Source: Spirometra erinaceieuropaei (Eukaryota > Platyhelminthes > Cestoda > Diphyllobothriidea > Diphyllobothriidae). From it: a stretch of DNA of 64,000 bases. Positions 21,302 through 33,115 of the stretch are shown piece by piece. The DNA lies in NCBI GenBank assembly GCA_902702965.1, contig CACRXP010000143.1, positions 336,814-400,813 of the forward strand. The letters are read 5' to 3'. The notes under the pieces were generated by a model. It saw nothing but the letters and a program-made list of their open reading frames with translations. It was not told the DNA's origin and did not search any database. The position numbers were made by a program, and so were the translations under genes. The first letter of the stretch is position 1; the number at the start of each line of letters is the position of its first letter.

Positions 21302-22075
21302 GTCGTCAGAGCTAGGGGAGGGGGGTAAGAGAGTCTTTGAGTAATGATCTTGGGTTGAGTACACGGAGTACACATCATCGTTATTAGGGATTTGAGGCGG
21401 CATGGCTTCATCACTTGGGGTTGGTGTTGGCCACGGCAGCGAAAGCGCTTGTGTCAAAGTCTTCTGACAGCATAACACCGGATTCACTAACCGTATAGCT
21501 ACTGCCTCTGCCGTTGCTAATATCCGTTGGCGTAGGCCTTTAGAGAAGCATGTTGGTGTCCGGTAGACGACCTGAAATGCTTTCTTGGCATCGACTCGGT
21601 GGTTCGTATCGATTAAATGCGCGAGAATAGAACTCGAAATCGACCGGCGGGCATATGTTCACGCACCCTCTTTACCAGGCGTTTCGTTGTGCGGCCGATG
21701 TATCCTGCGCCACAGGAGCAAGTGAATGAATAAATGCGCATTGATGTAGCCTGCAACGGTAGTCTGTCTTTACCTCCCAAACGTAGGAGGGGAGAGTTTG
21801 TGAAGCATACGCGTAAAGTCGCCGCAGGGAATGTCCTCGTGATAGCTGTAGATAAGCGCCGTCGGACTAGTTTGCTCTCTGCGTCTCCTCTAAAAGGCAA
21901 TCTTATGAATACATCTTTCTTTTCCGCAGTCGCAACAGTGGGCTTTTCAACGCGTTCCCCAATATTTCGGAGGATAAATGTATCTGGGTATCTGTTCTCC
22001 CGAAGTGTGTTCCGCAGCTCTTGAAGTTCTTCTTCAAATGTGCCGTCGAGTCCCGCCGAATGAGCTGCAAGTTGG
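21302..22075 (-). pseudogene. PLE-A linker and GIY-YIG endonuclease, frameshifted
   Basis: From about 22070 one open frame gives TFEEELQELRNTLREN, RYPDTFILRNIGERVEKP, LPFRGDAESKLVRRRL, then KDRLPLQATSMRIYSFTCSC and GAGYIGRTTKRLVKRV ending REHMPA. This is the PLE segment between RT and endonuclease followed by the first half of GIY-YIG. Compared with 2298-2666, about 20 bases after HMPA are missing (near 21650), which shifts the frame. The second half then continues in another frame, through NPVLCCQKTLTQALSLPW to the stop near 21302. The zinc-ligand cysteines, YIG and the arginine are intact; only the deletion breaks the gene. It is a young-looking pseudogene compared with the others here. Confidence 0.8.
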
Positions 22076-22146
22076 AAACACGTGTCAGATGGGATAACTT
22101 AGTTTTAGATTGAATGAGGGTTTGGTTTTTCAATACAGTAGATGAG

Positions 22147-22645
22147 TTAACTAATGAAATTTTAACCGACATTCCGAAATTGTTGTTGACTCCATAAGAG
22201 TACTTAAGTAGGGTTGTAACACTTATTACACTGCAGCATAATTCCAAGGTAGCTTTTGAACAAACGTCTTCCCGGCAGTCGGCAAATGTACTTTAATAAA
22301 AAATGACTATCTATTTAGTATTACTCTTTCTCTTTATTTTCTGTACCCTTATACATTCAAATATTTATCACAAAAACATGCATAAAATGTTTTTACGTTG
22401 TTTAATTTGGCAGACCATTACAACATTTTAAATTTTTATTCTTGCGGAAAGAGTATCTTTTGGTTTGAAAGGATTTTCTCGTTTCCCAAATAAGTTTGAA
22501 ACAAACCTGCCGTCGTACATGCATTCAGGATTTTCAATTTACAAGGTATATATTTCCCCTGTACGTAAAGTCACGCATTAGTATATTTTACATAAGAGAG
22601 ACTATATGGGGTTTATTAAATCGAGCAGTGGGTTTTGGCAATATT
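22147..22645 (+). repeat. R1 dispersed repeat
   Basis: Blocks in R1 order: 'gttaactaatgaaatttta', 'accgacattccgaaattg', 'cttaagtagggttgtaac', 'ctgcagcataattcc', a middle T-rich part, then 'gtacatgcattcagg', 'tttcccctgtacg' and 'gtttattaaatcgagcagtgg'. The last block matches 'gttcatcaaattaagcagtgg' (in parts) at 33082 at the same distance. Confidence 0.65.
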
Positions 22646-23191
22646 GAAAACGTTACAAGCAACCCCAGACATGATGGTTTATGAACAGGCATTTCACAAT
22701 CATAATAACCTCATAATTAGAAGGCTTTCTGAAACTAAATTATATTCATCTTTCATGTATACAATTTTCTACCAAATAACGAAGGAACTGAATACTTCCA
22801 TGTATGTTTTTCACGATATAAATGAGAATCAAGCAGAAATATTTGCACTATTTGAGTAGTTATTTTTTTACGAAGTGTAGTTTTGCTAGCAGCCGGAAAG
22901 ACGTTTGTTCATAAGTTGCCACTCTGTGGTGGCTAAAACGCTTTTTACGTCAAAGGCGCATTTCGGAATTTTAGTTAACATTACAGGAGTTAGCAAATCT
23001 GCTCTATGTCACCGCTCATTCCCTTCTACTAAATTATACGCTGCAGATTTCGCACAACGAGTTAGGCTTTGTGTGGCCCACGCAGAAATACTGGTCAGTC
23101 ACATGAGAATGGCATGCGCCGACCGGTCCAGATGTTAGAAAAGAACCTGGTTAGATCGCAGTTGATAGCCAGGAATGGGGAAGTGGACGGC
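22646..23191. other. No recognisable gene
   Basis: Between R1 and a telomere-like array. Frames here are short and without motifs. Confidence 0.4.
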
Positions 23192-23466
23192 AACCTTAAC
23201 TCCAATCTTAACCTTAAGCCTAACTCTAACTTTAAACTTAGACGTTTACCGTTTACCTTAAGGGTTACCCTAATCCTAACCCTAACCGAAATCGTAAAAG
23301 TAACCGCAGCCCTTAGACATAGCTGTAACTGGTAAACCTAACGGTAATAGTGAAACCTTATCGTATGCTCAAACCCTAGTTGCATCTCGAAAACCTAAGC
23401 CTAAAAGCATAACCCTAACCCGAAAATCGCAAGCCATTAACCGGTACATTACTCCTAACCTTAAAT
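23192..23466 (-). repeat. Degenerate telomere-like array (CCCTAA type)
   Basis: Many variants of CCTAAC such as 'cttaacc', 'cctaactctaac' and 'ccctaatcctaaccctaacc', mixed with non-repeat bases. The animal telomere unit is TTAGGG; this array is too degraded to be a live telomere and lies inside the window, so it is interstitial. Confidence 0.75.
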
Positions 23467-25254
23467 GCAAAACTGAAGCCAAATGGGTCAGATGTGATAA
23501 TGGAACCCCACAAAATAGCCCCAGGAAACAAACCCCCAAGCCGCCTGTAATACGGGGCTTGGCTACTAACTGCTATGTAGCCCCTGTCATTTCTTAATTT
23601 ACTTTAAAGCTGATGGCCTGCAGTCCACCAAGTCGGTTATAAATTGATTAGTAATCAGCAAATGAGAAATGTTCACTGACGAAGATAGAGGCAGAGGAAC
23701 TACCAATTCTGGGATCCGGCCGTAATTAGCCATGGTGCGCACACAGATCTATTCTCCTTTTTAGGCTGTGGCCTTAATTTTCACTTGCAGCTACCCGATA
23801 TTTTGAGTATGTGAAGAGAGAATGAGATGGATACGTCGTGAGCCTGACCGCGTCCACCACGCACATGTCGTTTAATTGTCATATGACAGTCAAAACACCG
23901 TAGACATTAAGGCAGCGTAAACACCGATACGGAGAAATAATCAAAAACTATGCTTTTAAACTAGAAAGTCTAGCTTCTTTTTACGATAATTGACGTCGGA
24001 GGATGTTAGGCTGCAAAATTATTCGATGCGGTAGGTACCTCAGAGGCTAGACCAAACCACTCAGATTTCAGCACGCGATGTTGAAACTGACCACACTTTC
24101 AATCTGCAGGGAGCTGCAAGCTCAGACCGGCGAAATCAAAGGACACAGCTAGCAAATAGCACTGAAGGCGCGGTATCTAGATGCCAACTCTATCAACAAA
24201 CATGGGGATTTTCTTGCAGCTTATAAAGTCCTGCATCTTTTATTCAGTAAGGACCAGGACAGGGCAGCTGCACAAAAATTAAGAAAACCACGCAGACATG
24301 ACATGAGGGCAAACAACCTGACTGAGTGAAAAATTGCTATCAAACCAAACGATCCCAGAAGAGGCGGGGTTACCTTCATTCGAGGTAATGACTTGTATCA
24401 CCCGCAGCCGTCAAACCCCCTGAAGACTGAGGAGGGGGGCAACAAAAAATATCGATCAGCTAGAAGTCTATAACCTCGGCGTGCCATTTGCATTTGGTTG
24501 GATTCGTGCATTTGAGGCTCTTCCAGTTGCTAGCTGAATCAGCTCTCTGAAAAGTCGAATACGAAGTTAATCCGGTTAGGCGAGCGCTTCCTACTTCTCA
24601 AAACTCAACCTCTTTCCATTAAAATTGATGTCAGAGTTTGTTTACCTGCAGACCTAGTCGGCGCGGTAGGACCACCTACATTGAGCTGCCATTGAGCCTT
24701 ATTAACAGTGACCGCAGGGGTGCGATCTGAGAAAGTTAATGATAAGAAAATCATCTTCGCGACTGGACAGTCGTTGCAAATATCGCTGTTTTGTTTTAGT
24801 AAACACCGATACTGAAATGGCTACGAAGAAGAAGAAAAAAGGAAGAAAAGGAAGACTAGGAAGAGCAAAGGGAGGAGGAGGAAGGATGGAAACCAGAAAT
24901 GTGAAAAGGAAGTAGCAGGGAGGAACCTTAAAAATATAGTTACCTGCAGTTCTCCATTTGGAGCATATGTCGGTAGGACATACCAGCAATTGTAAGGGCC
25001 GTCGCAAACTTTAGAGTCGTAAGTAATACTTGATCTAACGTTGCGAACAAATCCCGGAATGACTTGAGCCTGACTTTGACAAGATTGCTAAAGCAGACAT
25101 TCTTCGAATGGAGGAAGCACTGAGGGGGTGACTCTAAAAGTTCCTCGTTGTGCAACACTTACTATCACGTCAAAAATGATTATTTAAGAAGCAGGAATCT
25201 TACAGGAGTTTAATATGCAGACTCACTGAAAAAATAGAGCACAGAGACTCCTGA
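23467..25254. other. No recognisable gene
   Basis: Mixed composition, including a purine-rich run (24820-24920, 'gaagaagaag' and 'gggaggaggaggaagg'). The frame opposite it (24702-25007, proline and phenylalanine rich) is a product of that composition, not a gene I can support. Confidence 0.45.
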
Positions 25255-25345
25255 AATACGGGAGGATGTTGATGAATAAAGAGACACGATCGCTAGGACA
25301 AGAGCTCTATTAACCCAACGTCCCAGATTCTGCTCGATCTTAACA
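25255..25345 (-). repeat. R3 repeat, left inverted arm
   Basis: Reverse complement carries GCTCTTGTCCTAGCGATCG and CTGGGACGTTGGG, matching 25385-25445 in order. The two arms lie only about 40 bases apart, so the pair would form a hairpin. Confidence 0.6.
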
Positions 25346-25374
25346 CCAGAGACCCGGTTCTGCTATTGCGTCTT

Positions 25375-25490
25375 GTGATGGTTTTGAGCGGTAACCTGGA
25401 ACGTCAGGAGAACAAAACTCTTGTCCCAGCGATCGGGCCTCTTTCTTCCTGGCTACTTCCTGGGACTCGTCTATTTGCTTCTATTGACAT
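25375..25490 (+). repeat. R3 repeat, right inverted arm
   Basis: 'tgatggttttgagcgg', 'ctggaacgtcagg', 'actcttgtcccagcgatcgg', then 'tacttcctgggactcg' (blocks in this order recur at 27530 and 59690). The first part resembles a worn hammerhead core (TGATGG ... GGAACGTC), see findings. Confidence 0.6.
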
Positions 25491-27034
25491 AGACTATTGT
25501 ATTTAAATCCTTGAGAGAAGTATCTGAATATAGCTTTTAGTTTGCATGATCATAGAGGGCCATCAGAGCCCCATATTATTTTGCTTAAATTAGTATTCGA
25601 CAGTCGTAAGCTATGACGTCCAACTCATAACCTACGGAGTAGTCTCAGCCACGGTGACTTGCGTTTGAATTAGGTTATAGTGGTGCTGAATAGCGCATCA
25701 ACTACGGCACCCCCTTCTCCCACACCCACCTTTCTTCAATGGCCGGAAGCTGTGAAAATGACTGTGATGTGGTCGTGGGTGCAGTGCTCAACTAAGCTGA
25801 ACGATCCGTCTACGCGAGCCACAAACGTCCCCGCTACAGTTAACAACCAATATAATATGTGCTACTAGGTTCTCAAGGGTAGAAGAAAGTGCTATAGCAT
25901 TCGGGCTGAGTGGGTTTCATCACAGCCTAATTGACAATCCTCAGAAGTACCGAATTATCCCATCAGTTGGAAACTATGCAAGTCGCGACCTTCGGCTCAA
26001 CGTGATAGGCTTACTATAGTAGGGAATAAGTTGGTATACTACGGATCTGTATATCCTAGCTCCAACCTTAACCTCCCCCATAAACTGTCGACTTTCCTTA
26101 ACTCTCTGCAAAATGGAATCAGTGGATGACATCATATGAAGGCACCTACATCTGCAGGCGTGTCATCGGACGCGTGACGCGTCTCGCGCAGAGTCCGTAA
26201 GGCCCATTAGATGCCTACCATAAGCCGGTATGACCTCCATCTCGTTCCAGTTCATCAAAAACTCAACCCATCGTGGAGACAATCCATGGGCCTGCCTACA
26301 ACTTCACAACGTTGCATTGTCTGAATTCGTGAGTGCTGGAATCCCCACCTGTGCTTTATTGATTAGTTCTGTACACCGTCACTATTACCAGCCCTTACGG
26401 CATCGCGGGTGGACTGGCTTTCGATGAAATAAAATAATAAATTTGTCTCAAAATTATACTCATCGGCAACATTGCACGACAGTTTGAGACTAATTCGCAA
26501 ACTGAAGCAGCTGCAGTGCGTTAAATGGTCACAAGGCTGGCCTGCCTGCATAGCCTACGTACTGCCCATTTATTTATAAATTTGTGACGATTCATCATTA
26601 GGGGTTTCGTGCGGTTGTAGTTGGCACCGCCCAAAATGTCATTAATTGAAGGAAAACCATGTTGCACGGTTGCAATACCAGCATTAATGGCTTAACCGCA
26701 CGAAACAGAGGCAAACACTGGTCATTTGGCATTTTGTGTCTCTGGGGACCAGCTCGCTGCAAGGCCTGCCCTCACGGGTTAATTACTCAGAAAGTATTTT
26801 AAGCATGTTTGGTGGGCACAACGTCTGCAGTTCTTTGCCAAGTTCTTTCCCTGATTTTGATCTCTGCTGCCCTATAATTTTATTCACACCCGTCTGCTAC
26901 TGCGGCTTTTGGACACTAATAAGGAAATTCAAGAAGCCTGGCGAAATATTTTCAGCTAGGAGGTAGGTATTAAAGGAAACTCAAATTTTCAGCCAATGGC
27001 TAAATGTTTGACAGGCCTATCTGACCGTTTCTTA
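25491..27034. other. No recognisable gene
   Basis: Nothing assignable. The frame 26736-26966 and others are short and motif-free. 'ctaagc' and 'cctaac'-like words are too sparse to call an array. Confidence 0.4.
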
Positions 27035-27068
27035 TAAGAAGGAGACATGATCGCTTGGACAAGACCTT
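27035..27068 (-). repeat. R3 repeat fragment, inverted
   Basis: 'gagacatgatcgcttggac' matches 'gagacacgatcgctaggac' at 25280 and, as reverse complement, the 'tgtcccagcgatcg' block of R3. It stands to the left of a telomere-like array, with another R3 piece in the opposite orientation to the right at 27530. Confidence 0.55.
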
Positions 27069-27154
27069 TATGCGGTCGGATGTGGTTATGCAGCCGCATC
27101 AGAGGTAAACAAACCTAGGCCACCTCTAATCCAGGACGGGTGGAATTAGGGGTT

Positions 27155-27238
27155 TTGCAGGTGGGGCCGGCGAGTGTACAGGCGACGAGGTTAAGTGGTT
27201 GTATGCAAAAGAAAAACTATTAAATTGCGCGGTTGTAG
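27155..27238 (+). repeat. R4, leader shared by telomere-like arrays
   Basis: About 85 bases closely matching 47117-47202: 'aggtggggccggcgagtg', then 'gtggttgtatgcaaaagaaa', 'ctatta' and 'tgcgcggttgta'. In both places the telomere-like array starts within a few tens of bases after it, so leader and array belong to one dispersed element. Confidence 0.75.
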
Positions 27239-27248
27239 TTTGTACTTT

Positions 27249-27378
27249 GCCCTAACGCAAACCCTTACCCTCTATTCCTAACCCCTCACTCTAACCCCTC
27301 ACCCTGACCGACAATAACACCCAACCCTAACAACTAATTCAAACCCCAAAACCTAGCCCATAACCCTAGCCGCAAAAG
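27249..27378 (-). repeat. Degenerate telomere-like array
   Basis: 'ccctaacgcaaacccttacc', 'cctaacccctcactctaacc' and 'acctagcccataaccctagc': CCCTAA variants on the plus strand immediately after the R4 leader. Confidence 0.8.
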
Positions 27379-27529
27379 TATTGTTTCCACCAAGTGTCGC
27401 TACATAACCACATTTTACGAATGAGGAGCCACTAAATTTCATAGGCATGCAGTAGCATAGCGACTGCATCCTGGCTAAACTGCGATCCCATGTACACGAA
27501 TTCTTCGTACCTTAGGGTGTTCCCAATGA

Positions 27530-27640
27530 TGGTTTTGAGCATGAATCCGGAACGTCAGACTAATAAAACCCAAATTCATGCGATTGCGTCCACCTCTTCT
27601 CTACTGCTTCCTCGGACTCGCATTTTCCCCTGTTTCAGTT
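27530..27640 (+). repeat. R3 repeat
   Basis: 'atgatggttttgagcatg', 'atccggaacgtcag', 'gcgattgcgtccacctcttc' and 'gcttcctcggactcg' reproduce the R3 order of 25375-25490. With the inverted piece at 27035 it brackets the R4 plus telomere-like array. Confidence 0.6.
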
Positions 27641-29389
27641 CCGACATCAGATAAGTAGCCTGGATATGCCATAACTGACGTGAATGGGTGAAATCAGTCT
27701 AGGGAATTCCCAACGGCGTGTACCTAATCACTTTCAGCCGTGAACCTCCAAAAAACCCTTTATATCTGTCCTTTTTATGTTGTTTCATCAGTTTTTTCTC
27801 CTTGCTGCCACAGTTTTCAAACCTCGAACATTTTAATGTGAAGAGTAGTCTCAATCATTTTCGACCAGTTTTCGATAGGTCAGTCAAACAAAAAATGTGA
27901 AATTGAGTGCAGAGCATTAGAATGGCCGCGGTTCTTCCACCATATTTTTAATTTTACGGAAAAACGATTGCCGAGTAGAAGGGTTAGTGTTTTTACTATT
28001 TCAACGAAAGATTCATTAAGTAGCATATGAACGATTAATCTCTATTAAATTGTGCCGCAGTCCTTCAAACCGATTTTTTCCAGATGGCTCAAAGAAATTA
28101 ACTTCCTGGGCGCTCTGAATTCCTATGATTCCCCGAGGGTCGTAACCGCAAACCTACTGATTAAAGGTGATCTGCTGTCTCTTATTTCCTCAGTTAATTA
28201 GTAGGTCATGCTGATTATTTATGATTGCAATTACGCGTGTCAGCACCGTATTCAAAGCACTGGTTAATTTTTTTAGCAAACACAATTTTAAGATAAGTGT
28301 GAAACAGGTTAAGCTGCAACAGTAGTTTACTTACAACTGAAGTATGGGCGTGTTTTTTTAGGTCCAGTAGTATTGTTATCAAATAACAACCCCACAGTAT
28401 TACCATTAGTACTCTTATTTGACTGAAATGACTTTCAACACGAAAAGCCTTCCCTAAATTTAGTTGTCTGAAAATGCCGTATTGTGTTAGTTGTAATCCT
28501 TTTTGTTTTTAAAACGGCCTGTACCGCCAGGTAGCTGTTGACTATTTACTTCTTAGTAGCCTCAGTTATTTATCTGATGTGCACAGAGATTTCTCACTTA
28601 GGTGACGGCTATGGATTTCCTACGTACCAAACGCTATAAATCTGGGCGATATCGCCGAAAAAGGCATGATTATGCATTACGTTGCAGCATAATAAAGGAA
28701 AATGATATTACCTAGCCCGCCCAGTTTTCTTGGTTTAAGCGCCTTCTATGAATAATTATTGCTTTAATTATAAGTTTTTTTGCGAAATTTTTAACTTGCT
28801 GAATTTTGGCGCCAAAGATCCTTACGGATGTTGTTATATGCCTTCTGAAACCAGGTACGCGACATGTCCTTTTCATAGCAAGTACTTTCCGTTTGTGTTA
28901 AACCTATTTTAAAAGGCCTTATCTACTTTCGCTTAATAGTGGAATTTTAAAGACTGACATCTCGTTTTCTTTGGCGTTGGTAAAATACTTCTTGTAGCAG
29001 ACATCCATCAAAAAACAAGTACCGACAAAAACAAGGATTACTATGGTTGTTTCTAATTAAAAAGATGTTGTAACTTAGTCATGCGCAACGACTCAGCACA
29101 TTTTCCTGACTATAAACAATCCGACGCGCTTGAAGTTATCACGGCGCGCTAAAATCCGTGGCCTCGAAGATTGCCAACTAACTGGATAACTTGGACCTCA
29201 CAGTCGGCCCAGCGTTGTGTGTCTGTGTGGAGCGGCCGATTGGTGGTATAATAGTCAGGCTGCAATTTACTATTTGTGGCAGTCTTATTCCGTGAGATCC
29301 GAGCCGGGTGTGAGGGCCCGCCAAGGTGCGACTTCAGCTGTGCCAGCAACCCTTTTGTTATTGGTGAAGTCGTGGTCATTTGCTGTGGA
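27641..29389. other. No recognisable gene
   Basis: AT-rich up to about 29100, then a sharp change to GC-rich sequence leading into the R5 block. The overlapping frames at 29149-29557 on both strands reflect that composition. Confidence 0.4.
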
Positions 29390-30515
29390 GTGGAGCGCCA
29401 AGGTGCGGGCTCGACCGTGCGATCGACCAGCGCCCCCCTCCGTCTGCGGTCTTCTTGACTCTGCCATGACACCGGGTCCAGGTGGGTGAGGAGGCGAGAG
29501 TGCGGTAGATGCAGCGAAAGTCAACGTTAACCATAAACTAATTAATGAGCAAGTCACCGTGCCTGCTTCGTCTTAATGTGGAGCATACGGTGGACATCGT
29601 CGGTAACGACGATCGAGCGGTGCTACTTTAATGCGCACATAACATAACACATATTGAATCTATCACGGTGTAGTCAAAGCTGTGGCTTTGATGGCTGTCC
29701 ACTGACGGCTGAACTGGGTCCGTCTTAGTATGACTTCTATGACGCTTCCATTTAATTAGAATCCGAGACGTCCCCTTTTTGGCTGTGAAAAGTCCTGGTC
29801 AATGTACGGGCACAGGTGGGTGTGAGGGAGAAGAGATTGTGGCAGGCGAGGCGCAAGCCTGTAGACGAAATCACCCTCAATTTACTGCTCCTGCTCCAAT
29901 CCTGCTGTGGAGCACACGGTGGACATCGTCGGAAACGATGGCCCAAGTTTACTGACCAGAATATGAATAATCAAAAACGTACGTCTACCAGCTTTCAGTT
30001 CTTCAGATATAATTTGGGCAAACGTGCTTTTGGCAACCGTCTTTAGGTTCAGGTATCTCCAGGCATCGCCTTAAACTACGTACAAGACGGGGCCTTTCGC
30101 CCGCCTAAGACGACTGCCCTCGATCAGTCTGTGGAGACCTTCAGACCCAGCCTCGAGAGACAGGCTGCGACTGCTCCTTCTTAGTGCGACTTCTATGGCG
30201 CTTCCATTTAATTGGAATCCGAGGCGTCCCTTTTTTTCTGGCTCTGAAAAATCCTGGTCAGTGTACGTTGTGGATCAGGGCTGTGGTGACACGCCTGGGT
30301 CCAGATTTAGCCGTGCCAGCCATCTGCACCCTCTATTGCGTCCGCTCCTCATGACTCCTTTGTGGTAACGGGCACAGGTTGGTGTGAGGGTGTGTGAAGA
30401 ATGCGGTAGACGCAGCGCAAGTCAAATTTCACTATAAACTAAAATTAAACTCCAGTTAGGTGTCAGTTTCATCTTGCTGTGGAGCGCACGGTGGACTCCG
30501 CCGGCAACGACTGTC
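29390..30515 (+). repeat. R5 direct-repeat block
   Basis: Several boxes recur in the same orientation. 'cggtggacatcgtcgg' follows TGTGGAGC at 29577, 29906 and (changed) 30478. 'gcggtagatgcagcg' and close forms follow 'aggtgggtg' at 29480, 29815 and 30373. A block of about 85 bases at 29724-29808 returns at 30180-30267 with few differences ('cttccatttaatt', 'tcctggtca'). Spacing is not constant (about 330 to 570), so it is a rearranged tandem and not a clean satellite. Another unit lies at 58830-59915. Confidence 0.75.
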
Positions 30516-32599
30516 GATCTATCATAGATGACCTTAAATTTTAACCTGGGTTCTGTGATTATTAAAAATTAAGTCCAACGCACAAATAGTAAACCACGGA
30601 TCCGTTTCCCTATTAGTTGCATCCGTCAATATTTACTTTAATGAATATTTCGTTCGCCGGTCAGATTTCCGGACAAACTCATGTCGTCTGGCCCCGGGTG
30701 ACGCTCGACTCCCAATGAGTTTATAGTGTAAATGTTTATTCAGTAATTCCTAACCCCTTTTCAGGACTGCGCGAAAGCGACGGTACCAGAAAAAAGCTAA
30801 CGAAATAGCATTGAACTTTGCAACTCAGACGGACATAAAGAAGTTCCTAAGAGTTCAGGATAGAGAACGAAAAGAGAATGTAATAGCACACAACGTATAT
30901 AACCCTTTTCTTGTTTTTTCTCCATATGGAAGATTTAACGCTGGACTCGCTGACAACATTCGCATGTCAGGTAAATACGTGTCACAAAAAAAGCATAGGA
31001 ATTCTTCGCATAATCTAAATTCTTGATAAATTCACATTTTTGCATATCCTCGACAGTCTAACTGACTAAATGAGCTGTGACAAGATGCAGAATTTGCAGC
31101 GCCTTCCAGTCTGTAGAATAAGGAATTGGTTATTATGGGAGAGTATTTCATGTTTGATTGTGTGCTGTCTGTCTGCTCTTGCTCCATGTGGGTTTTTCTG
31201 GTTGTATTTTGAAGGATTTATTTACCGATAAAACAATATGTCCGTAGTGGCCGCCAATTTTTCTCATAACAATTGAACCTACGCCAACTGCATTTCAGGA
31301 TAGTAAGAATTTGGAAAGTTTACTTTTATCGCGCTCGTGCTATCCCTTGTTTTGCAATATTCACAGTTCTTTACGGGTGAAATTTAAAGTCGAAAGCAAC
31401 CAACTTGTCATCAGATAGTCGCCTCATTGGCAGTCCTGCTGAACTTTGAAAAAAATACTGAGCAGCTAATCATAAGAAAGGCTTGGGATTTTGTTTAAGA
31501 GGCTCATTTCATTCATAGATGGCACAGCAGTTAGCGAAACGTCTACACTGAATAATGGGACCGCGATGATTCTTTGGCACTTTCCTCTTAACTAATGAGG
31601 AGTCCTCAAATCGGGCGTCTTAGTATCTTCTGACCGGTTAGGCTTCTTTGCCGACGCAATACCATTAACCATGGCGCAGTGCGATGTTGAGAAAAAGACA
31701 AATAATGCAAGTGTTAATTTCCTTCTGTCTACGCGTAGTCACCTATGAAGCGCCTTCCTCTACGCCTCTATAAAAGTTAAATCAACTAAAAAAACTACTC
31801 CATATATAAGTCATGATCGATCTCAGATAATGTAGAAAAGGCCAACAGTTTGAGGATAATTCCTCTCTGTAGACTTAACCCTCGCCTTCGGAATTAATCA
31901 GGCACCGCCTAGCAAAGATCCCCAAGGCATGCATTGTCCTAAGGCAGATTCAGCACCTACGGCAAAGAAGGAAGCAAAAGCGTTGGAAGACTTATTCTCA
32001 CTCGAACCCCTCATAGGAGATAGGTATACAGTTGCATGACAATTGAATCCTGTAAGCACTAAAACATTTCTGTGTCCGCCGCGTTAGTCATTTGCTATTC
32101 CTGATGATGAGTTAGGGTTTGAGCCAGAGACCCTAATTAGATAAATTCTTGCGCCCCCAACGGCGTCTACCAGAAGCTTGAGCTGTCATGGCAGTCCACA
32201 AGTTGAATATTGTGCTTCATCTGTAGAAGTCGAAGAGTACGAAAGAATAAATTACGCCTCTTCCACACTGCCTGTGACAGTAACCACATACGCATGCGCG
32301 AAGTGACACTTATTGAAGTCAGTCTATAGTTGAATTTCTGCCGACATCCTTAATTTCCACAAAACTAATGCGCGACCGCTGGGTTAATTTCTTGAAACAA
32401 AAGTTTAAAAGTTCGGTCCGAAAATTCCTGTAAAATTAATCAGCTATGTAAAATGACCTTGCGATGATCACCCGCTGTCGGCAAGCAGTTAGTGGTATGT
32501 AAACCCGAGAGACGCAACTTTATGGGTGCACAGGTACTAGTTATTACCTCCGCTCTTTGCGTGGGAAGTCGTTCGTTAGTTGTGACTCGGTCTAACTGA
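30516..32599. other. No recognisable gene
   Basis: No motif-bearing frame; longest about 71 codons (30811-31026), unassigned. Confidence 0.45.
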
Positions 32600-33115
32600 C
32601 GCACAGTGTCAGACGAAATTTCGAAATAAGTTTTCGTTTGAAAAGAAAAATTAGGACAAATTATTAAAATAGTCATCCTACAACATACTTCTATAATAAT
32701 CCAGTTACTTCAGGGTGCCGGCTCTCGAATGAACTTTTTCTGACTGCATGCAAGAAATATACTCTGCAAATATGACTACATAATTAGCATGCACTTTTCA
32801 CTTTTATGTTCGAAGCCTCTAAAAGTTGATTTATATTTCATAAAAAACAGGAATACAGACATATTATCCTCCCGCTCAGTCGATAGAAAATTACGTCTTC
32901 TTCTAATTATATACTCAATGAAAAGTTATTTTTCGATTTAAAAAAAACTTTCTTAGTTACCGAAGAATTGTGAACCAGCTCTGCCGTCACACTTGCATTC
33001 AGGGTTTCCAAACTACAAGACATGTATTTTCCGTGTACGGAAAATCAAACATTTCTCTACGGTATTAAGAGGAGACTTTATGGCGTTCATCAAATTAAGC
33101 AGTGGATGTGAGCCA
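32600..33115 (+). repeat. R1 dispersed repeat, reference copy
   Basis: Order of blocks used to recognise the family: 'cgaaatttcgaaataag', 'tttcgtttgaaaag', 'ctataataatccagttac', 'cagggtgccggctctcg', 'gcacttttcacttttatg', 'atatttcataaaaaac', 'acttgcattcagggtttcc', 'ttttccgtgtacgg', and 'gttcatcaaattaag' at the end. No long open frame and no terminal inverted repeat were seen, so the class (old DNA transposon, LTR or SINE/LINE piece) is unknown. Confidence 0.65.

Larger units (their letters stand above)
21139..22080 (-). mobile_element. 5'-truncated Penelope-like element (PLE-A), minus strand
   Basis: Runs from the region between RT and endonuclease (near 22075) to the native 3' end at 21139. 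It includes the GIY-YIG domain, the 3' untranslated part and a terminal hammerhead-like motif. It shares the whole 3' part with the element at 2108-2962 and lies next to an R1 copy upstream. The RT is missing, so it was truncated at insertion or later. Confidence 0.8.

Noticed and set aside
24702..25007. Pro/Phe-rich 101-codon frame as a membrane protein
   Set aside because: It is the complement of a purine-rich low-complexity run; the hydrophobic look comes from composition.
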